The notes: a model not told the origin generated them from the letters alone. A stretch of 64,000 nucleotides of DNA from Cellulomonas pakistanensis (GCF_016862755.1 NZ_BONO01000026.1:1-64000); one strand, 5' to 3'; positions 35,315-43,901 are shown, numbered from the stretch's first letter. Numbers and translations: made by a program.

Positions 35315-37071
35315 GGATCCGCGACACCGGCGACCTGTGGTGGAAGAACGCCGTCGTCTACTGCCTGGACGTCGAGACGTTCATGGACTGGAACGACGAC
35401 GGCGTCGGCGACCTGCCCGGGCTGGTGCAGCGGCTCGACCACCTGGCCGACCTCGGGATCACCTGCCTGTGGCTGATGCCGTTCTACCCGACCGCCGACC
35501 GGGACGACGGCTACGACATCACCGACTTCTTCGGCGTCGACCCCCGGCTCGGCGACGCCGGGGATCTGGTCGAGCTCGTCCGCACCGCTAAGGACCGCGG
35601 CATCCGGGTCATCGCCGACCTCGTCGTCAACCACACGTCCGACCGGCACCCGTGGTTCAAGGCCGCGCGGAGCAGCCCGGACAGCCCGTTCCGGGACTTC
35701 TACGTCTGGCGCACCGAGGAGCCGCCGCCCACCGGCGACCAGGTCGTGTTCCCCGACCAGGAGGACGGCATCTGGACGTACGACGAGCAGGCGGGCGCCT
35801 GGTACCGGCACCGGTTCTACAAGCACCAGCCCGACCTCAACACGGCGAACCCGCGCGTCCGGGACGCCATCGCGAAGGTCGTCGGGTACTGGGCGGAGCT
35901 GGGCCTGTCCGGGTTCCGGGTCGACGCGGTGCCGTTCATGCTGGCCGACGCGGCGAGCGGCCCGCACGACGACATCGAGCACCCGCACGAGTTCCTCAAG
36001 GCGCTGCGGTCGTTCCTCAGCCGCCGCACCGGCGACGCGATCCTCATGGGCGAGGTCAACCTGCCCTACGAGGAGCAGCGGCTGTTCTTCGGGGACCTGG
36101 ACGCGGACGGGTCCGCCGAGGGCGAGGAGCTCAACCTGCAGTTCGACTTCGTCGCCATGCAGCAGATGTACCTGTCGCTGGCCCGGCAGGACGCGGGCGC
36201 GCTGGCGCAGGCGCTGGCGGACCGGCCGCACATCCCGCGCGACGCGCAGTGGGCGACGTTCGTCCGCAACCACGACGAGCTGACGCTGGACAAGCTCACC
36301 GACGCCGAGCGCGCCGAGGTGTTCGCGGCGTTCGGCCCCGACGAGGACATGCAGCTCTACGGGCGCGGGCTGCGCCGCCGGCTGCCCCCGATGCTCGACG
36401 GCGACCCGCGCCGGGTCCGGATGGTCTACTCGCTGCTGTTCACGCTGCCCGGCACGCCGGTGCTGTTCTACGGCGAGGAGATCGGCATGGGCGAGAACCT
36501 CGCCGCCGACGGCCGGCTCGCGGTGCGCACGCCCATGCAGTGGACGTCGGGGCGCAACGGCGGCTTCTCGGCGGCGCCGCCGCGCCGGCTCTCGGGCCCC
36601 GTGGTCGAGGGCGGCTTCGCGCCCCAGCACGTCAACGTCGCGGACCAGCGCCGGGACCCCGACTCCCTGCTGTCGTTCGTCAAGACGCTCGTCCGCCGGT
36701 ACCGGGAGTGCCCGGAGCTGGGCTGGGCGGAGCGCGCGGAGGTCCTGGACCAGCCGCACGCCGCCGTGCTCGCGCACCGGTCGACGTGGCAGGACGCGTC
36801 GATGATCGCGCTGCACAACCTCGGGCCCGAGGCGGTCACGGTCCCGCTGCGGCTGCGCGACCTGGCCCGGGAGCCGGGCGACGCGGGGCCGGCGGACGAC
36901 ACGGCGACCACGCGCAGCGCGGCGGGCGACGACGAGCCGGTGCGGCTGGTCGACCTGCTCGAGGACGGCGCGTGCACGGTGGACCCGGACGGGCGCGTCG
37001 AGCTGGAGCTGCCGGCGTACGGCTTCCGCTGGCTGCGCGTGGTGCAGCCGGGCTCGCGCCGGCTGCTCTGA
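35311..37071 (+). CDS. Trehalose-synthase-like GH13 alpha-amylase family enzyme
   Basis: A 586-residue cytosolic GH13 barrel. The N-terminus (WWKNAVVYCLDVETFMDWND) is of trehalose synthase type. Conserved regions: VIADLVVNHTSDRHPWF, GFRVDAVPFM with nucleophile Asp205, ILMGEVNL with acid/base Glu248, FVRNHDELTLDK with Asp322. The catalytic triad is complete. A C-terminal beta domain ends the protein. Trehalose synthases isomerise maltose and trehalose; the true substrate of this branch may differ. It is coupled to the LLM oxidoreductase gene by a GTGA overlap. Confidence 0.88.
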   Translation: MRIRDTGDLWWKNAVVYCLDVETFMDWNDDGVGDLPGLVQRLDHLADLGITCLWLMPFYPTADRDDGYDITDFFGVDPRLGDAGDLVELVRTAKDRGIRVIADLVVNHTSDRHPWFKAARSSPDSPFRDFYVWRTEEPPPTGDQVVFPDQEDGIWTYDEQAGAWYRHRFYKHQPDLNTANPRVRDAIAKVVGYWAELGLSGFRVDAVPFMLADAASGPHDDIEHPHEFLKALRSFLSRRTGDAILMGEVNLPYEEQRLFFGDLDADGSAEGEELNLQFDFVAMQQMYLSLARQDAGALAQALADRPHIPRDAQWATFVRNHDELTLDKLTDAERAEVFAAFGPDEDMQLYGRGLRRRLPPMLDGDPRRVRMVYSLLFTLPGTPVLFYGEEIGMGENLAADGRLAVRTPMQWTSGRNGGFSAAPPRRLSGPVVEGGFAPQHVNVADQRRDPDSLLSFVKTLVRRYRECPELGWAERAEVLDQPHAAVLAHRSTWQDASMIALHNLGPEAVTVPLRLRDLAREPGDAGPADDTATTRSAAGDDEPVRLVDLLEDGACTVDPDGRVELELPAYGFRWLRVVQPGSRRLL

Positions 37072-37146
37072 CCGGTAGGTGCTGTCGTACCGCCTGTGGG
37101 CCTCTGAGCAGTCGATACGATCCCGGGGACCACCGGAAGGAGCATG

Positions 37147-37540
37147 ATGGCGGCGCTCGACGTCGATCTCGACACGGTCTCCCTGGCCGGGCAGGTGCTC
37201 TCGCGTCAGGCGGGGCACTGCCGGTCGACGGCCGCCTACCTCAGCGTTCACGGGTCCATCAGTGGATCGACCGGTCTGATCCTCGCAGGCTTGGCACCGG
37301 TGTCGGACGCGGTGACGGCCGCAGGGACAGGGGTCCTGCGCACCGCGGGATCCGTGTGCGACGCGACCGCGCACGCCGCGCAGCGATCGGCCGACACGTA
37401 CGCGTCGACCGATCACGACGCCAGGACACGATTCGAACGCCTCAGCGGCGCAGGCACGCACATCCGTCTTCGACAGCATCGCCCGGTTCGAGGACCTGGC
37501 CGAGGGCGTCTTCCGCCGTACCGGGCAGGCGGCGGCATGA
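37147..37540 (+). pseudogene. Module protein A' : truncated, frameshifted copy of A
   Basis: The first ~98 codons (LDTVSLAGQVLSRQAGHCRS, then SVHGSISGSTGLILAGLAPV) are very similar to protein A at 30469. After RFERLS the frame of A is lost. From about 37450 a different frame encodes the A tail (SIARFEDLAEGVFRRTG followed by QAAA and a stop at 37538-37540). The locus is about 820 bases shorter than A, a length difference not divisible by three, so the WXG-like centre and the hydrophobic part are gone. GGAAGGAG precedes the ATG pair 37144/37147. The N-terminal frame instead runs on into gene B', giving a possible 266-residue fusion. Confidence 0.8.
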
Positions 37541-37944
37541 GTACGGACCGCATACGTCTGCAGCGGGAGCCGCTCGCCGGGCGCCTCCGGGAGATCGAGG
37601 AGCTGGTCCGCGCCGCGACAGCACAGATCGAGCAGCTCGCAATGCCCGACGACCGTGACGCCCGCCTTGAGGCCGAGCGTGCGGAGGCAGCACGATCCGG
37701 TGCCCTCGGGCGGGACTGGCAGCGCGTCCAGGAGCGGATCGACACGGGTACCGTCACGCTCGCCGACGTCTTCAGCGGGGTTGACGACTCCCCTGAGGCG
37801 GAGCACCTCCGCGCCAGGTCCTCCGCCACCCTGCGTTCTGCGTCGGAGGAGTCGGAGCACGACCCCGACGGTTCGGCGGCGGAGCTGCTCCGCGAGATCC
37901 TCGCGGCCCGTCGCCCGATCGCCGACCGCAACCCGACGTCGTGA
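37537..37944 (+). CDS. Module protein B' : intact paralogue of B
   Basis: 135 residues in the same order and overlap arrangement as B: ATG 37537 overlaps the A' tail stop (ATGA), and its end overlaps C' (GTGA). The conserved core is LEAERAEAARSGALGRDWQR, VQERIDTG and VTLADVFSGVDDSPEAEHL, clearly related to B. No inactivating change is seen. Because the A' head now reads in frame into this gene, B' could be made alone or as a fusion with the A' head. Confidence 0.72.
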   Translation: MSTDRIRLQREPLAGRLREIEELVRAATAQIEQLAMPDDRDARLEAERAEAARSGALGRDWQRVQERIDTGTVTLADVFSGVDDSPEAEHLRARSSATLRSASEESEHDPDGSAAELLREILAARRPIADRNPTS

Positions 37945-38414
37945 CCGGCTCGTCCTCGCTGGTTCCCCCGTGGCCGCAGGACGCGTCCGTCCACCCCGGC
38001 TGCGAGATCAGGTGCGCCCTTCCCGTCGGCCCCGCGCTCGAGACCGCGGCGCGCGTGCTCTCGGGCCACGGGTACCGGGTCCACCGCGAGTCCTCCTCGA
38101 CCGTCGTCGCCGAGCTGGGCGGTCGGCTGCGGGCGGAGTGACTGGAGGCGCTGATCGGGTTCACCCCGGCGCGCGGACCGTTCCAGCACGTCGTGATCGA
38201 ACTGCAGGCAGCACCGGCAGGCACCGCCAGCACCGCCACATCCGTCGTGCTGACGTGCCGCAACGGCTTCCGCCAGGTCGGGGCGCCGCGCCGCGTCGCG
38301 AGTCTGGTGCACGAGGTCGTCGACGCGCTGGCCACGCCCGGGGCGCCGGCGTCCTTCTCCGGCTGGCGAGCGAACCCGCCGTGGGATCCCGAGTGGCCGT
38401 CCGCGGCGTGGTGA
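37941..38414 (+). pseudogene. Module protein C' : paralogue of C broken by an in-frame stop
   Basis: The frame from GTG 37941 encodes 66 residues ending GGRLRAE, then TGA at 38139-38141, then continues in the same frame to 38414 with LEALIGFTPARGPFQHVVIE, VVLTCRNGFRQVGAPRRVAS and LVHEVVDALATPGAPA, which parallel the second half of protein C (GRRWLGLVAETVGL...HVELDV...RLQITCGRGGQELGVATRVAGLVERLL). A TGG-to-TGA change at the Trp of C is the simplest explanation. Either the gene is dead or two fragments are made. Confidence 0.72.
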
Positions 38415-38457
38415 GACGTCGACGCCGGGCCGCGCGGTACCGGCCGTGCGCCGTGGC

Positions 38458-39807
38458 TCAGCGGCGCGTGACCGTCCAGCGGCCCGCGGCGAGGTCCACC
38501 AGGCGCGGCAGGATCACGTCGCCGGCCGCGCGGAGGCCGTCGTGCAGGTACTCGTTGGTCACCCACACCTGGGCGTTGCCCACCGCGTCGGCCGTGCCGA
38601 GCGCGAGGTCGAGGTCGACGTACGGGTCGTCGACGTACTGCACGGCCGCGACCGGCACCTCGTTGGCGGCGAGCCGCTCGGGGTCGTAGAGCGCCGGCCA
38701 CTCGGTGCGCGCCGCCAGCGCCTCCGCCGCCGCGGCGAACGGTCGCAGCGCCCGGATCTCGGAGAACATCCACGGGAACACCGCCTCACCGGTGAGCGCG
38801 AGCGGCCGGGCGTCGGGCGCGTGGTCGGGCCGGCGGTCGAGCTCGGCCTGCGCGGCCCAGCCGCCCGCGCGCCCGCCCTGGTGGTAGATGACCTCCTGGA
38901 GCGCGGCGTACAGCGGGTTGGCGTCGAAGCCGGTCTGGGTCTGCACCGCGAGCGAGAACGCGTCGTCCGGCACCCCGTCGCCGTCCAGCTCGACGGTGTC
39001 GAGCAGCCAGTGCAGCGCGTCGACACCGGTGCTCATGCCGAGCGGCATCCCGAGGTTCTGCAGCCGGCGCACGGTGAACGGGTCGCCGTCGGGGAGCGCG
39101 ACGTCGCCCGCGCCGAGCCGGTCCGCGAGCGCCCCGAGCAGCGCCACGTCCTCGGGGTACCGCCGGGCGAACGCGGCGACCCGCGCGGCCTGCCGCGGGA
39201 AGGTGCGGGCGTAGACGTCCTCGGCGGTCGCCCCGACGCCGGGCAGCCCGCCGGTGACGTAGCAGGCGGTCAGCGCCTCGGGGTGCCGGGAGAGGTACGT
39301 CAGCGTGAGGAACCCGCCGTAGGACTGGCCGAGCGTCGCCCACCGCCGGCCGCCGTACACCGCGCGGCGCACCGCCTCGGCGTCCTCGACGATCGCGTCG
39401 GCCCGGAAGCACGCCAGGTAGTCCGCCGCCTCCTCGCCCGAGCCGAACCGCGCCATCGTGCGCCCGTCGACGCGCGACGACCGCCCGGTCCCCCGCTGGT
39501 CGAGCAGCACCACGCGGTGCGTCCGCAGCGCGGTCGACCACCAGCCGGAGCCGAGGGGGCGAGGGCCCATGCCGCCCGGGCCGCCCTGGAGGAACAGCAG
39601 CAGGGGCAGCTCCTCGCCGTCCCGCGCCGGGTCGACGAGCTCGCGCGCGAACACCTCGATCGTCGGGTACCGGGACGGGTCCTCGCGGTCGACCGGCACC
39701 CGCACGCGGTGGTCGCGGACCAGCACCGGCGGGACCAGGCGCGGCTCCGAGGTGCGGACGGCGGAGGTGCGGGCGCGACGGCGGGCGGCCGGGGAGGCGG
39801 GGGTCAC
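38458..39807 (-). CDS. Alpha/beta hydrolase, proline iminopeptidase-like (S33)
   Basis: A 449-residue hydrolase of the prolyl aminopeptidase type, which frees N-terminal residues (often Pro) from peptides. Visible: the oxyanion segment LFLQGGPGGMGPRP, VVLLDQRGTGRSSRV, and the nucleophile elbow TLGQSYGGFLTL. The late acid and His (VTNEYLHDGLRAAG region) fit family layout. No signal peptide, so cytosolic. GTG 39807 has AGGGTG upstream. Diverges from the SDR gene across about 70 bases. Confidence 0.88.
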   Translation of the reverse strand: MTPASPAARRRARTSAVRTSEPRLVPPVLVRDHRVRVPVDREDPSRYPTIEVFARELVDPARDGEELPLLLFLQGGPGGMGPRPLGSGWWSTALRTHRVVLLDQRGTGRSSRVDGRTMARFGSGEEAADYLACFRADAIVEDAEAVRRAVYGGRRWATLGQSYGGFLTLTYLSRHPEALTACYVTGGLPGVGATAEDVYARTFPRQAARVAAFARRYPEDVALLGALADRLGAGDVALPDGDPFTVRRLQNLGMPLGMSTGVDALHWLLDTVELDGDGVPDDAFSLAVQTQTGFDANPLYAALQEVIYHQGGRAGGWAAQAELDRRPDHAPDARPLALTGEAVFPWMFSEIRALRPFAAAAEALAARTEWPALYDPERLAANEVPVAAVQYVDDPYVDLDLALGTADAVGNAQVWVTNEYLHDGLRAAGDVILPRLVDLAAGRWTVTRR

Positions 39808-39876
39808 GGCAGCACCCTAGGGTGTCGCGGACCCTGCCCGGACCCCCCGGGTGGGCACCCCGACGCGGAGGACCAC

Positions 39877-40701
39877 GTGCCCGGACGGACGATCGTCATC
39901 ACCGGTGCGAGCGACGGCATCGGCGCGGCCGCGGCCCGCCGGCTGGCGCGCGAGGGCGAGCGGGTGGTGCTCGTGGGGCGGGACCCGGCGCGCACGGCCG
40001 CCGTCGCCGCGGAGCTCGGCGCGCCGCACCACCTCGCCGACTTCGCCGAGCTCGACCAGGTGCGCCGGCTGGCCGCCGAGCTGCTCGACGCCTACCCGCG
40101 GATCGACGTCCTGGCGAACAACGCCGGCGGCATCATGGGCCCGCGCTCGGTGACGGCGGACGGGTTCGAGCGCACGCTCCAGGTGAACCACCTGGCGCCG
40201 TTCCTGCTCACGCACCTGCTGCTCCCGACCCTGGTGGCCGGCCGGGCGTCCGTGGTCGCCACGTCGAGCGTGGCCGCGCGGGCCTGGGGGCGGATCGACC
40301 TGGACGACCTCGGCAACGAGCGCCGGTACCGCCCGCAGAAGGCCTACGGCGACGCCAAGCTCGCGAACGCCCTGCACGTCGTCGAGCTCCAGCGGCGGTA
40401 CGGGGGCGACGGGCTCGCGGCGGTCGCGTTCCACCCCGGGATCGTGGCCACGAGCTTCGCCAAGGAGACGAACCACCTGATGCGGCTCGTCTACCACACG
40501 CCGCTGCGCCGGCTGCTGACGATCACGCCCGAGCAGGGCGGCGGCTACCTCGCTGACCTGGCGGCGGGGACGCCCGGCGTCGACTGGCCGCCGGGCGGCT
40601 GGGTCGAGCAGGGCCGGGTCGCCGTGCCGCCGCCGCGGGTCGCCGACACCGACCTCGCGCGCCGGCTCTGGGACGCGAGCGCGGCGCTCGTCGGCGTCTG
40701 A
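39877..40701 (+). CDS. Short-chain dehydrogenase/reductase
   Basis: A 274-residue SDR with the full classical motif set: IVITGASDGIGAAAARRLA (cofactor-binding TGxxxGxG), DVLANNAGG, catalytic Ser in VVATSSVAARAW and YGDAK as the YxxxK. It is of the retinol-dehydrogenase-like branch that keeps a C-terminal extension. GGAGGA precedes GTG 39877. NADP(H) preference is suggested by Arg after the Gly-rich loop but not certain. Substrate unknown. Confidence 0.9.
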   Translation: MPGRTIVITGASDGIGAAAARRLAREGERVVLVGRDPARTAAVAAELGAPHHLADFAELDQVRRLAAELLDAYPRIDVLANNAGGIMGPRSVTADGFERTLQVNHLAPFLLTHLLLPTLVAGRASVVATSSVAARAWGRIDLDDLGNERRYRPQKAYGDAKLANALHVVELQRRYGGDGLAAVAFHPGIVATSFAKETNHLMRLVYHTPLRRLLTITPEQGGGYLADLAAGTPGVDWPPGGWVEQGRVAVPPPRVADTDLARRLWDASAALVGV

Positions 40702-40720
40702 GGCGCCGGCGTCCGAGGCG

Positions 40721-40740
40721 CGCCCGCGACGGGCGTGTTT
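40721..40740 (+). terminator. Small hairpin followed by T-rich tail after the SDR gene
   Basis: CGCCCG-CGA-CGGGCG (40721-40735) followed by TGTTT fits a minimal intrinsic terminator 20 bases past the SDR stop. A second 8-bp inverted repeat (40746-40753 with 40767-40774) follows and could be an operator for the next gene. Confidence 0.5.
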
Positions 40741-40883
40741 CCCCCGCGTCACCGCCGCCGGTCCCGGGTGACGCCTGCGTGAAATCCCGGGCCGACCCCT
40801 GGCCCGGCCGGTCCCGCCCCGTCGACACTCGGCTCGGGCCGCACGGCCCGGCGACGACGCGAGGCACCCGGGGGCAGGTGGCG

Positions 40884-41954
40884 ATGACGACCGACGACAC
40901 GCTCGGGAGCACCGGGCTCGCGGACCCGGGCCCGCCGTCCGGGCCGCTCGCGCCCGGGGCGCCCGCGCCGCGGTGGCTGCACGCCGCGCTCTGCGCCGCC
41001 TGGGGCTGGGACCCGGCGCGCACGACGGTCGACCTGCTGGCGCTGTCGCACAACGCGACGTTCCGGGTGTCGGCCGACGGTGCGCCGGTCGCGGTCACGC
41101 GCGTCGCACGGCCCGCGTACATGGACGACACCGCCGCGGTGGAGTCCGAGGTGGCGTGGATGACCGCGCTCGGGGCCGCGGGGACGGTGCGGGTCCCGAC
41201 GACGGTCCCGCCGGTCGACGGCCGGGACGTCGCGATGGTCGCCGACCCCGAGGACCGGCACTGGGTGTGCCTCACCTGGCGGTACCTCCCCGGTGCCGCG
41301 CTCGACGACGTGCTGCCGGGACTCGCCCACCCCGACGCCTGGCACCGGCGCGTGGGGACGACCGCGGCCCGGTTGCACGAGCACGCGCTGGCCTTCCACC
41401 GGCCGCGCGACTTCGTCCGGCCGACCTGGGAGCCGGCCGACATGGTCGGGCCCGACAGCCGGTGGGGCGCGTGGGAGCAGGCGTGCCTGCCGTCGGCGGA
41501 CCTCGCGCTGCTGGGCCGCGCGCGCTCGGCCGCCCTGGACGCCCTGCACGACGCCTCGCGGGCGCCGGACGCCTGGGGCCTCGTGCACGCCGACCTGCGA
41601 CCGGGCAACCTGCTGGTCGACGGGGACGACCTCACGGTCCTCGACTTCGACGACTGCGGGTTCTCCTGGTTCGTGCTCGACCTCGCGGCCGCGCTGTCGT
41701 ACGTCGAGCACCTCCCGGACGCGCCGGGCCGCGCGCAGGCCTGGGTCGCCGGGTACCAGGAGGTGCGCCCGCTGACCCGCCAGGACGCGCGCACCGCCTG
41801 CGCCCTGTCCATGCTGCGGCGGCTGCAGCTGCTCGGCCGGACGGTCACGGACCCGCGGGGCGGCCCGTCGGGCGCGCTGCGGGCCGAGCAGCCGGCGGGC
41901 TCGGTCCTGGTGGCGGAGCGCTACCTCCGCGACCCGGCCTGGCTGCTGGCCTGA
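40884..41954 (+). CDS. Aminoglycoside-phosphotransferase-family kinase
   Basis: The 356-residue protein has a kinase-like APH fold: an N-lobe with HNATFRVSADG and VAVTRVARP (Arg at the usual Lys position), a hinge VCLTWRYLPG, the catalytic loop LVHADLRPGNLLVDG (HxDxxxxN) and the metal-binding VLDFDDCGFSWFVLDLA. Such proteins phosphorylate small hydroxylated molecules, including amino alcohols and homoserine; the DFDDCG form is common in uncharacterised environmental members, so antibiotic resistance should not be assumed. ATG 40884 follows a GGTGG site; an upstream frame adds 35 unsupported residues. Confidence 0.85.
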   Translation: MTTDDTLGSTGLADPGPPSGPLAPGAPAPRWLHAALCAAWGWDPARTTVDLLALSHNATFRVSADGAPVAVTRVARPAYMDDTAAVESEVAWMTALGAAGTVRVPTTVPPVDGRDVAMVADPEDRHWVCLTWRYLPGAALDDVLPGLAHPDAWHRRVGTTAARLHEHALAFHRPRDFVRPTWEPADMVGPDSRWGAWEQACLPSADLALLGRARSAALDALHDASRAPDAWGLVHADLRPGNLLVDGDDLTVLDFDDCGFSWFVLDLAAALSYVEHLPDAPGRAQAWVAGYQEVRPLTRQDARTACALSMLRRLQLLGRTVTDPRGGPSGALRAEQPAGSVLVAERYLRDPAWLLA

Positions 41955-41979
41955 CGCCGACCGTGCCACGCTGGGCCGC

Positions 41980-42354
41980 GTGACCGACGCACCCCCGGCC
42001 GGCGGACCCGGCGACCTGGCCCGGCTGACCGCGCTCATCCGCGAGTTCAGCCGCGAGCGCGACTGGGAGCAGTTCCACGACCCCAAGTCGCTGGTGCTCG
42101 CCCTGGTCGGCGAGGTGGGCGAGCTCGCGGAGCTGGTGCAGTGGCTGCCCGCGGGCGACGCGGTGGCGCACTTCGCCGACCCGGACCGGCACCGGCGCGC
42201 AGGCGAGGAGATCGCCGACGTGCTGGTCTACCTGCTCCGGCTCGCGGACGTGCTCGGCGTGGACGTGCTGCAGGCGACCCTCGACAAGCAGGCCGAGGCG
42301 CGGCGCCGGTTCCCGGTCGACGACGTGCACGGGGTGGCGCCCCGAAAGGAGTGA
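41980..42354 (+). CDS. MazG-like nucleotide pyrophosphohydrolase
   Basis: A 124-residue all-alpha NTP pyrophosphatase of the dCTPase/RS21-C6 type. Metal ligands appear in GEVGELAELVQW (ExxE) and HRRAGEEIADVLVYLLRLAD (E/ExxD), and the helix REFSRERDWEQFHDPKSLVL is the usual start. It hydrolyses non-canonical or excess nucleoside triphosphates to monophosphates, a house-cleaning role. GTG 41980. Converges with the ribonuclease Z gene, 10 bases apart. Confidence 0.9.
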   Translation: MTDAPPAGGPGDLARLTALIREFSRERDWEQFHDPKSLVLALVGEVGELAELVQWLPAGDAVAHFADPDRHRRAGEEIADVLVYLLRLADVLGVDVLQATLDKQAEARRRFPVDDVHGVAPRKE

Positions 42355-42364
42355 GGGCCCGGGG

Positions 42365-43255
42365 TCAGGCCGTCGCGCGCCGCCGGGGCAGGCCGAACCG
42401 GTCCAGGTCGTGCGCCACGTGGACCGTCGCCCCGCCGGCGGCCGCCCGCGCCTGCACCCCGAGGGGCGCCAGGTCCTCGTACCGCCCGGAGAAGTGGCTG
42501 AGCACGAGCGTCCGCGCACCCGCCGCGGCCGCGAGCGCCCCCGCCTGGCCCGCCGTCAGGTGCGCGTACTGCGCCGCGAGGTCCGCGTCCTCGTCGGCGA
42601 ACGTGCACTCCGACAGCAGCAGGTCGACCCCGTCCGCGAGCGCCTCGGCCCCCGGGCACGGCGCGGTGTCCATGACGACCGCCACCCGCTGCCCGCGCCG
42701 CGGCACGCTGACGTCCTCGAGCCGGAGCGACCCCAGCCGCCCGGCGCGCTGCAGCTCCCCGACCGCGGGCCCGGTGATCCCGGCCGCGGCGAGCCGGTCG
42801 GGCAGCAGCGTCCGGCCGTCGGGCTCCGCGAGGCGGTAGCCGAAGGTCTGCACGCGGTGCCGCAGCGGCTCGACGGTCAGCCCGTCCGCGACCTCCCCGG
42901 CCGACCCGTGCGGGTGCAGCCGGAGGTCGAGCCCCGGGGTGGCCAGCCCGACCAGCGCGCGCACGACCTCCTCGCCCTCCGCCGGGTAGTGCAGGTGCAC
43001 GGGGTGCTCGACCCGGTCCAGCACCAGCCGGGACAGCACGCCGGGCAGGCCGAAGCAATGGTCGCCGTGCACGTGCGTCAGGCAGATCCGGGTGATCGAC
43101 GGCGGCGCGACGCCCGCGAGGGTCAGCTGGCGCTGGGTGCCCTCGCCGGGGTCGAACAGGAGCGCGTCGCGGTCCCAGCGGAGCAGGTAGCCGTTGTGGT
43201 TCCGCGTCCGGGTCGGGACCTGGGAGGCCGTCCCGAGGACGACGAGCTCGCGCAC
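42365..43255 (-). CDS. rnz: Ribonuclease Z, metallo-beta-lactamase fold
   Basis: RNase Z trims tRNA 3' trailers. The 296-residue protein starts LVVLGTASQVPTRTRNHNGY, with the zinc-ligand motif THVHGDHCFGLPG, a later VMDTAPCPGAE Asp, and LVLSHFSGRYED holding the C-terminal His. The sequence GTASQVPTRxRN is characteristic of this family. The start at 43255 places the family N-terminus at codon 1; a GTG one codon upstream is possible. A long inverted repeat lies between its start and the next gene upstream on this strand. Confidence 0.9.
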   Translation of the reverse strand: MRELVVLGTASQVPTRTRNHNGYLLRWDRDALLFDPGEGTQRQLTLAGVAPPSITRICLTHVHGDHCFGLPGVLSRLVLDRVEHPVHLHYPAEGEEVVRALVGLATPGLDLRLHPHGSAGEVADGLTVEPLRHRVQTFGYRLAEPDGRTLLPDRLAAAGITGPAVGELQRAGRLGSLRLEDVSVPRRGQRVAVVMDTAPCPGAEALADGVDLLLSECTFADEDADLAAQYAHLTAGQAGALAAAAGARTLVLSHFSGRYEDLAPLGVQARAAAGGATVHVAHDLDRFGLPRRRATA

Positions 43256-43331
43256 CACGCGGCCAGTCTGGCGCTGCGCCGGTCGGGACGCGAGGCCGGT
43301 CCGGCGCCAGACGTACCGGCGGTCCGGTCGC

Positions 43332-43400
43332 CGAGAGAGCACGCGACACGTCGAGTGAGCATCCACCCGGTACTCGTTCGACGTGTCGGGTGCTCGCTCG
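43332..43400. repeat. 23-bp inverted repeat with internal partial arm copy
   Basis: Arms 43332-43354 and 43378-43400 match at 21 of 23 positions with a 23-base spacer. Inside, TCGAGTGAGCA (43351-43361) again matches the outer end of the right arm. It lies between the membrane-protein gene ending at 43422 and the RNase Z gene starting at 43255, both leftward, so it would terminate the former and shield the latter. Confidence 0.55.
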
Positions 43401-43421
43401 AGGCGGAGGGAGGGGCGGCGG

Positions 43422-43901
43422 TCAGGGGTCGGCCGGGGCGTCGTCCCGGTGCGGGGCGTCGGCGGCGGGCACCGTGTCCCCGACCCCGGCCCACTCCTGC
43501 AGCCGCGGGATCAGGACGCGGGCGTGCACCTCGAAGTTGCCCAGCCGCACGGGCCGGTCGCGGCCGCGCACCGTGACCACCACCGCCTCCGACCACGACG
43601 GGCGCCCGTGCACGTTCCCGTCGACTGCCAGCACCGCGTCGCGCGGGATGCGCAGCGGGCGCCAGCGGCGCTCGAGCAGGAGGGCGTCATCGGTGAGGAC
43701 GAGCGAGGCGCGGAGGTCGACGAGCGCCAGCACCAGCGCGCTCACGACCAGCACGCCGGAGGCGCTCACCATGACGATCGCGAGGCGATGCTCCTCGCCA
43801 CCGAGCCGCCGGAGCCACAGCGCGAGCAGGAGCGCCTGGGAGATGACGATCGACCACGACCACGCCCCGGGCCGCTTCGTGGTCGCCACGACCTCGCGCA
43901 T
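43422..43901 (-). CDS. Small membrane protein with PH-like cytosolic part
   Basis: 159 residues: two helices (WSIVISQALLLALWL and LAIVMVSASGVLVVSALVLA), then a beta-rich region (SLVLTDDALLLERRWRPLRI, VLAVDGNVHGRPSWSEAVVV, RDRPVRLGNFEV) that looks like the small PH-type domain seen in many actinobacterial membrane proteins. The end is acidic and flexible. Function unknown. It lies upstream of the ribonuclease Z gene on the same strand but is separated by the 43332-43400 hairpin. Confidence 0.7.
   Translation of the reverse strand: MREVVATTKRPGAWSWSIVISQALLLALWLRRLGGEEHRLAIVMVSASGVLVVSALVLALVDLRASLVLTDDALLLERRWRPLRIPRDAVLAVDGNVHGRPSWSEAVVVTVRGRDRPVRLGNFEVHARVLIPRLQEWAGVGDTVPAADAPHRDDAPADP

Noticed and set aside
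37144-37944. A single normal 266-residue gene
   Set aside because: The first part equals the head of protein A, the end equals protein B, and the tail of A is preserved in another frame; it is a deletion product rather than an ancestral gene.
40884-41954. Antibiotic-resistance kinase
   Set aside because: Only the general APH fold can be supported; nothing points to a drug substrate.
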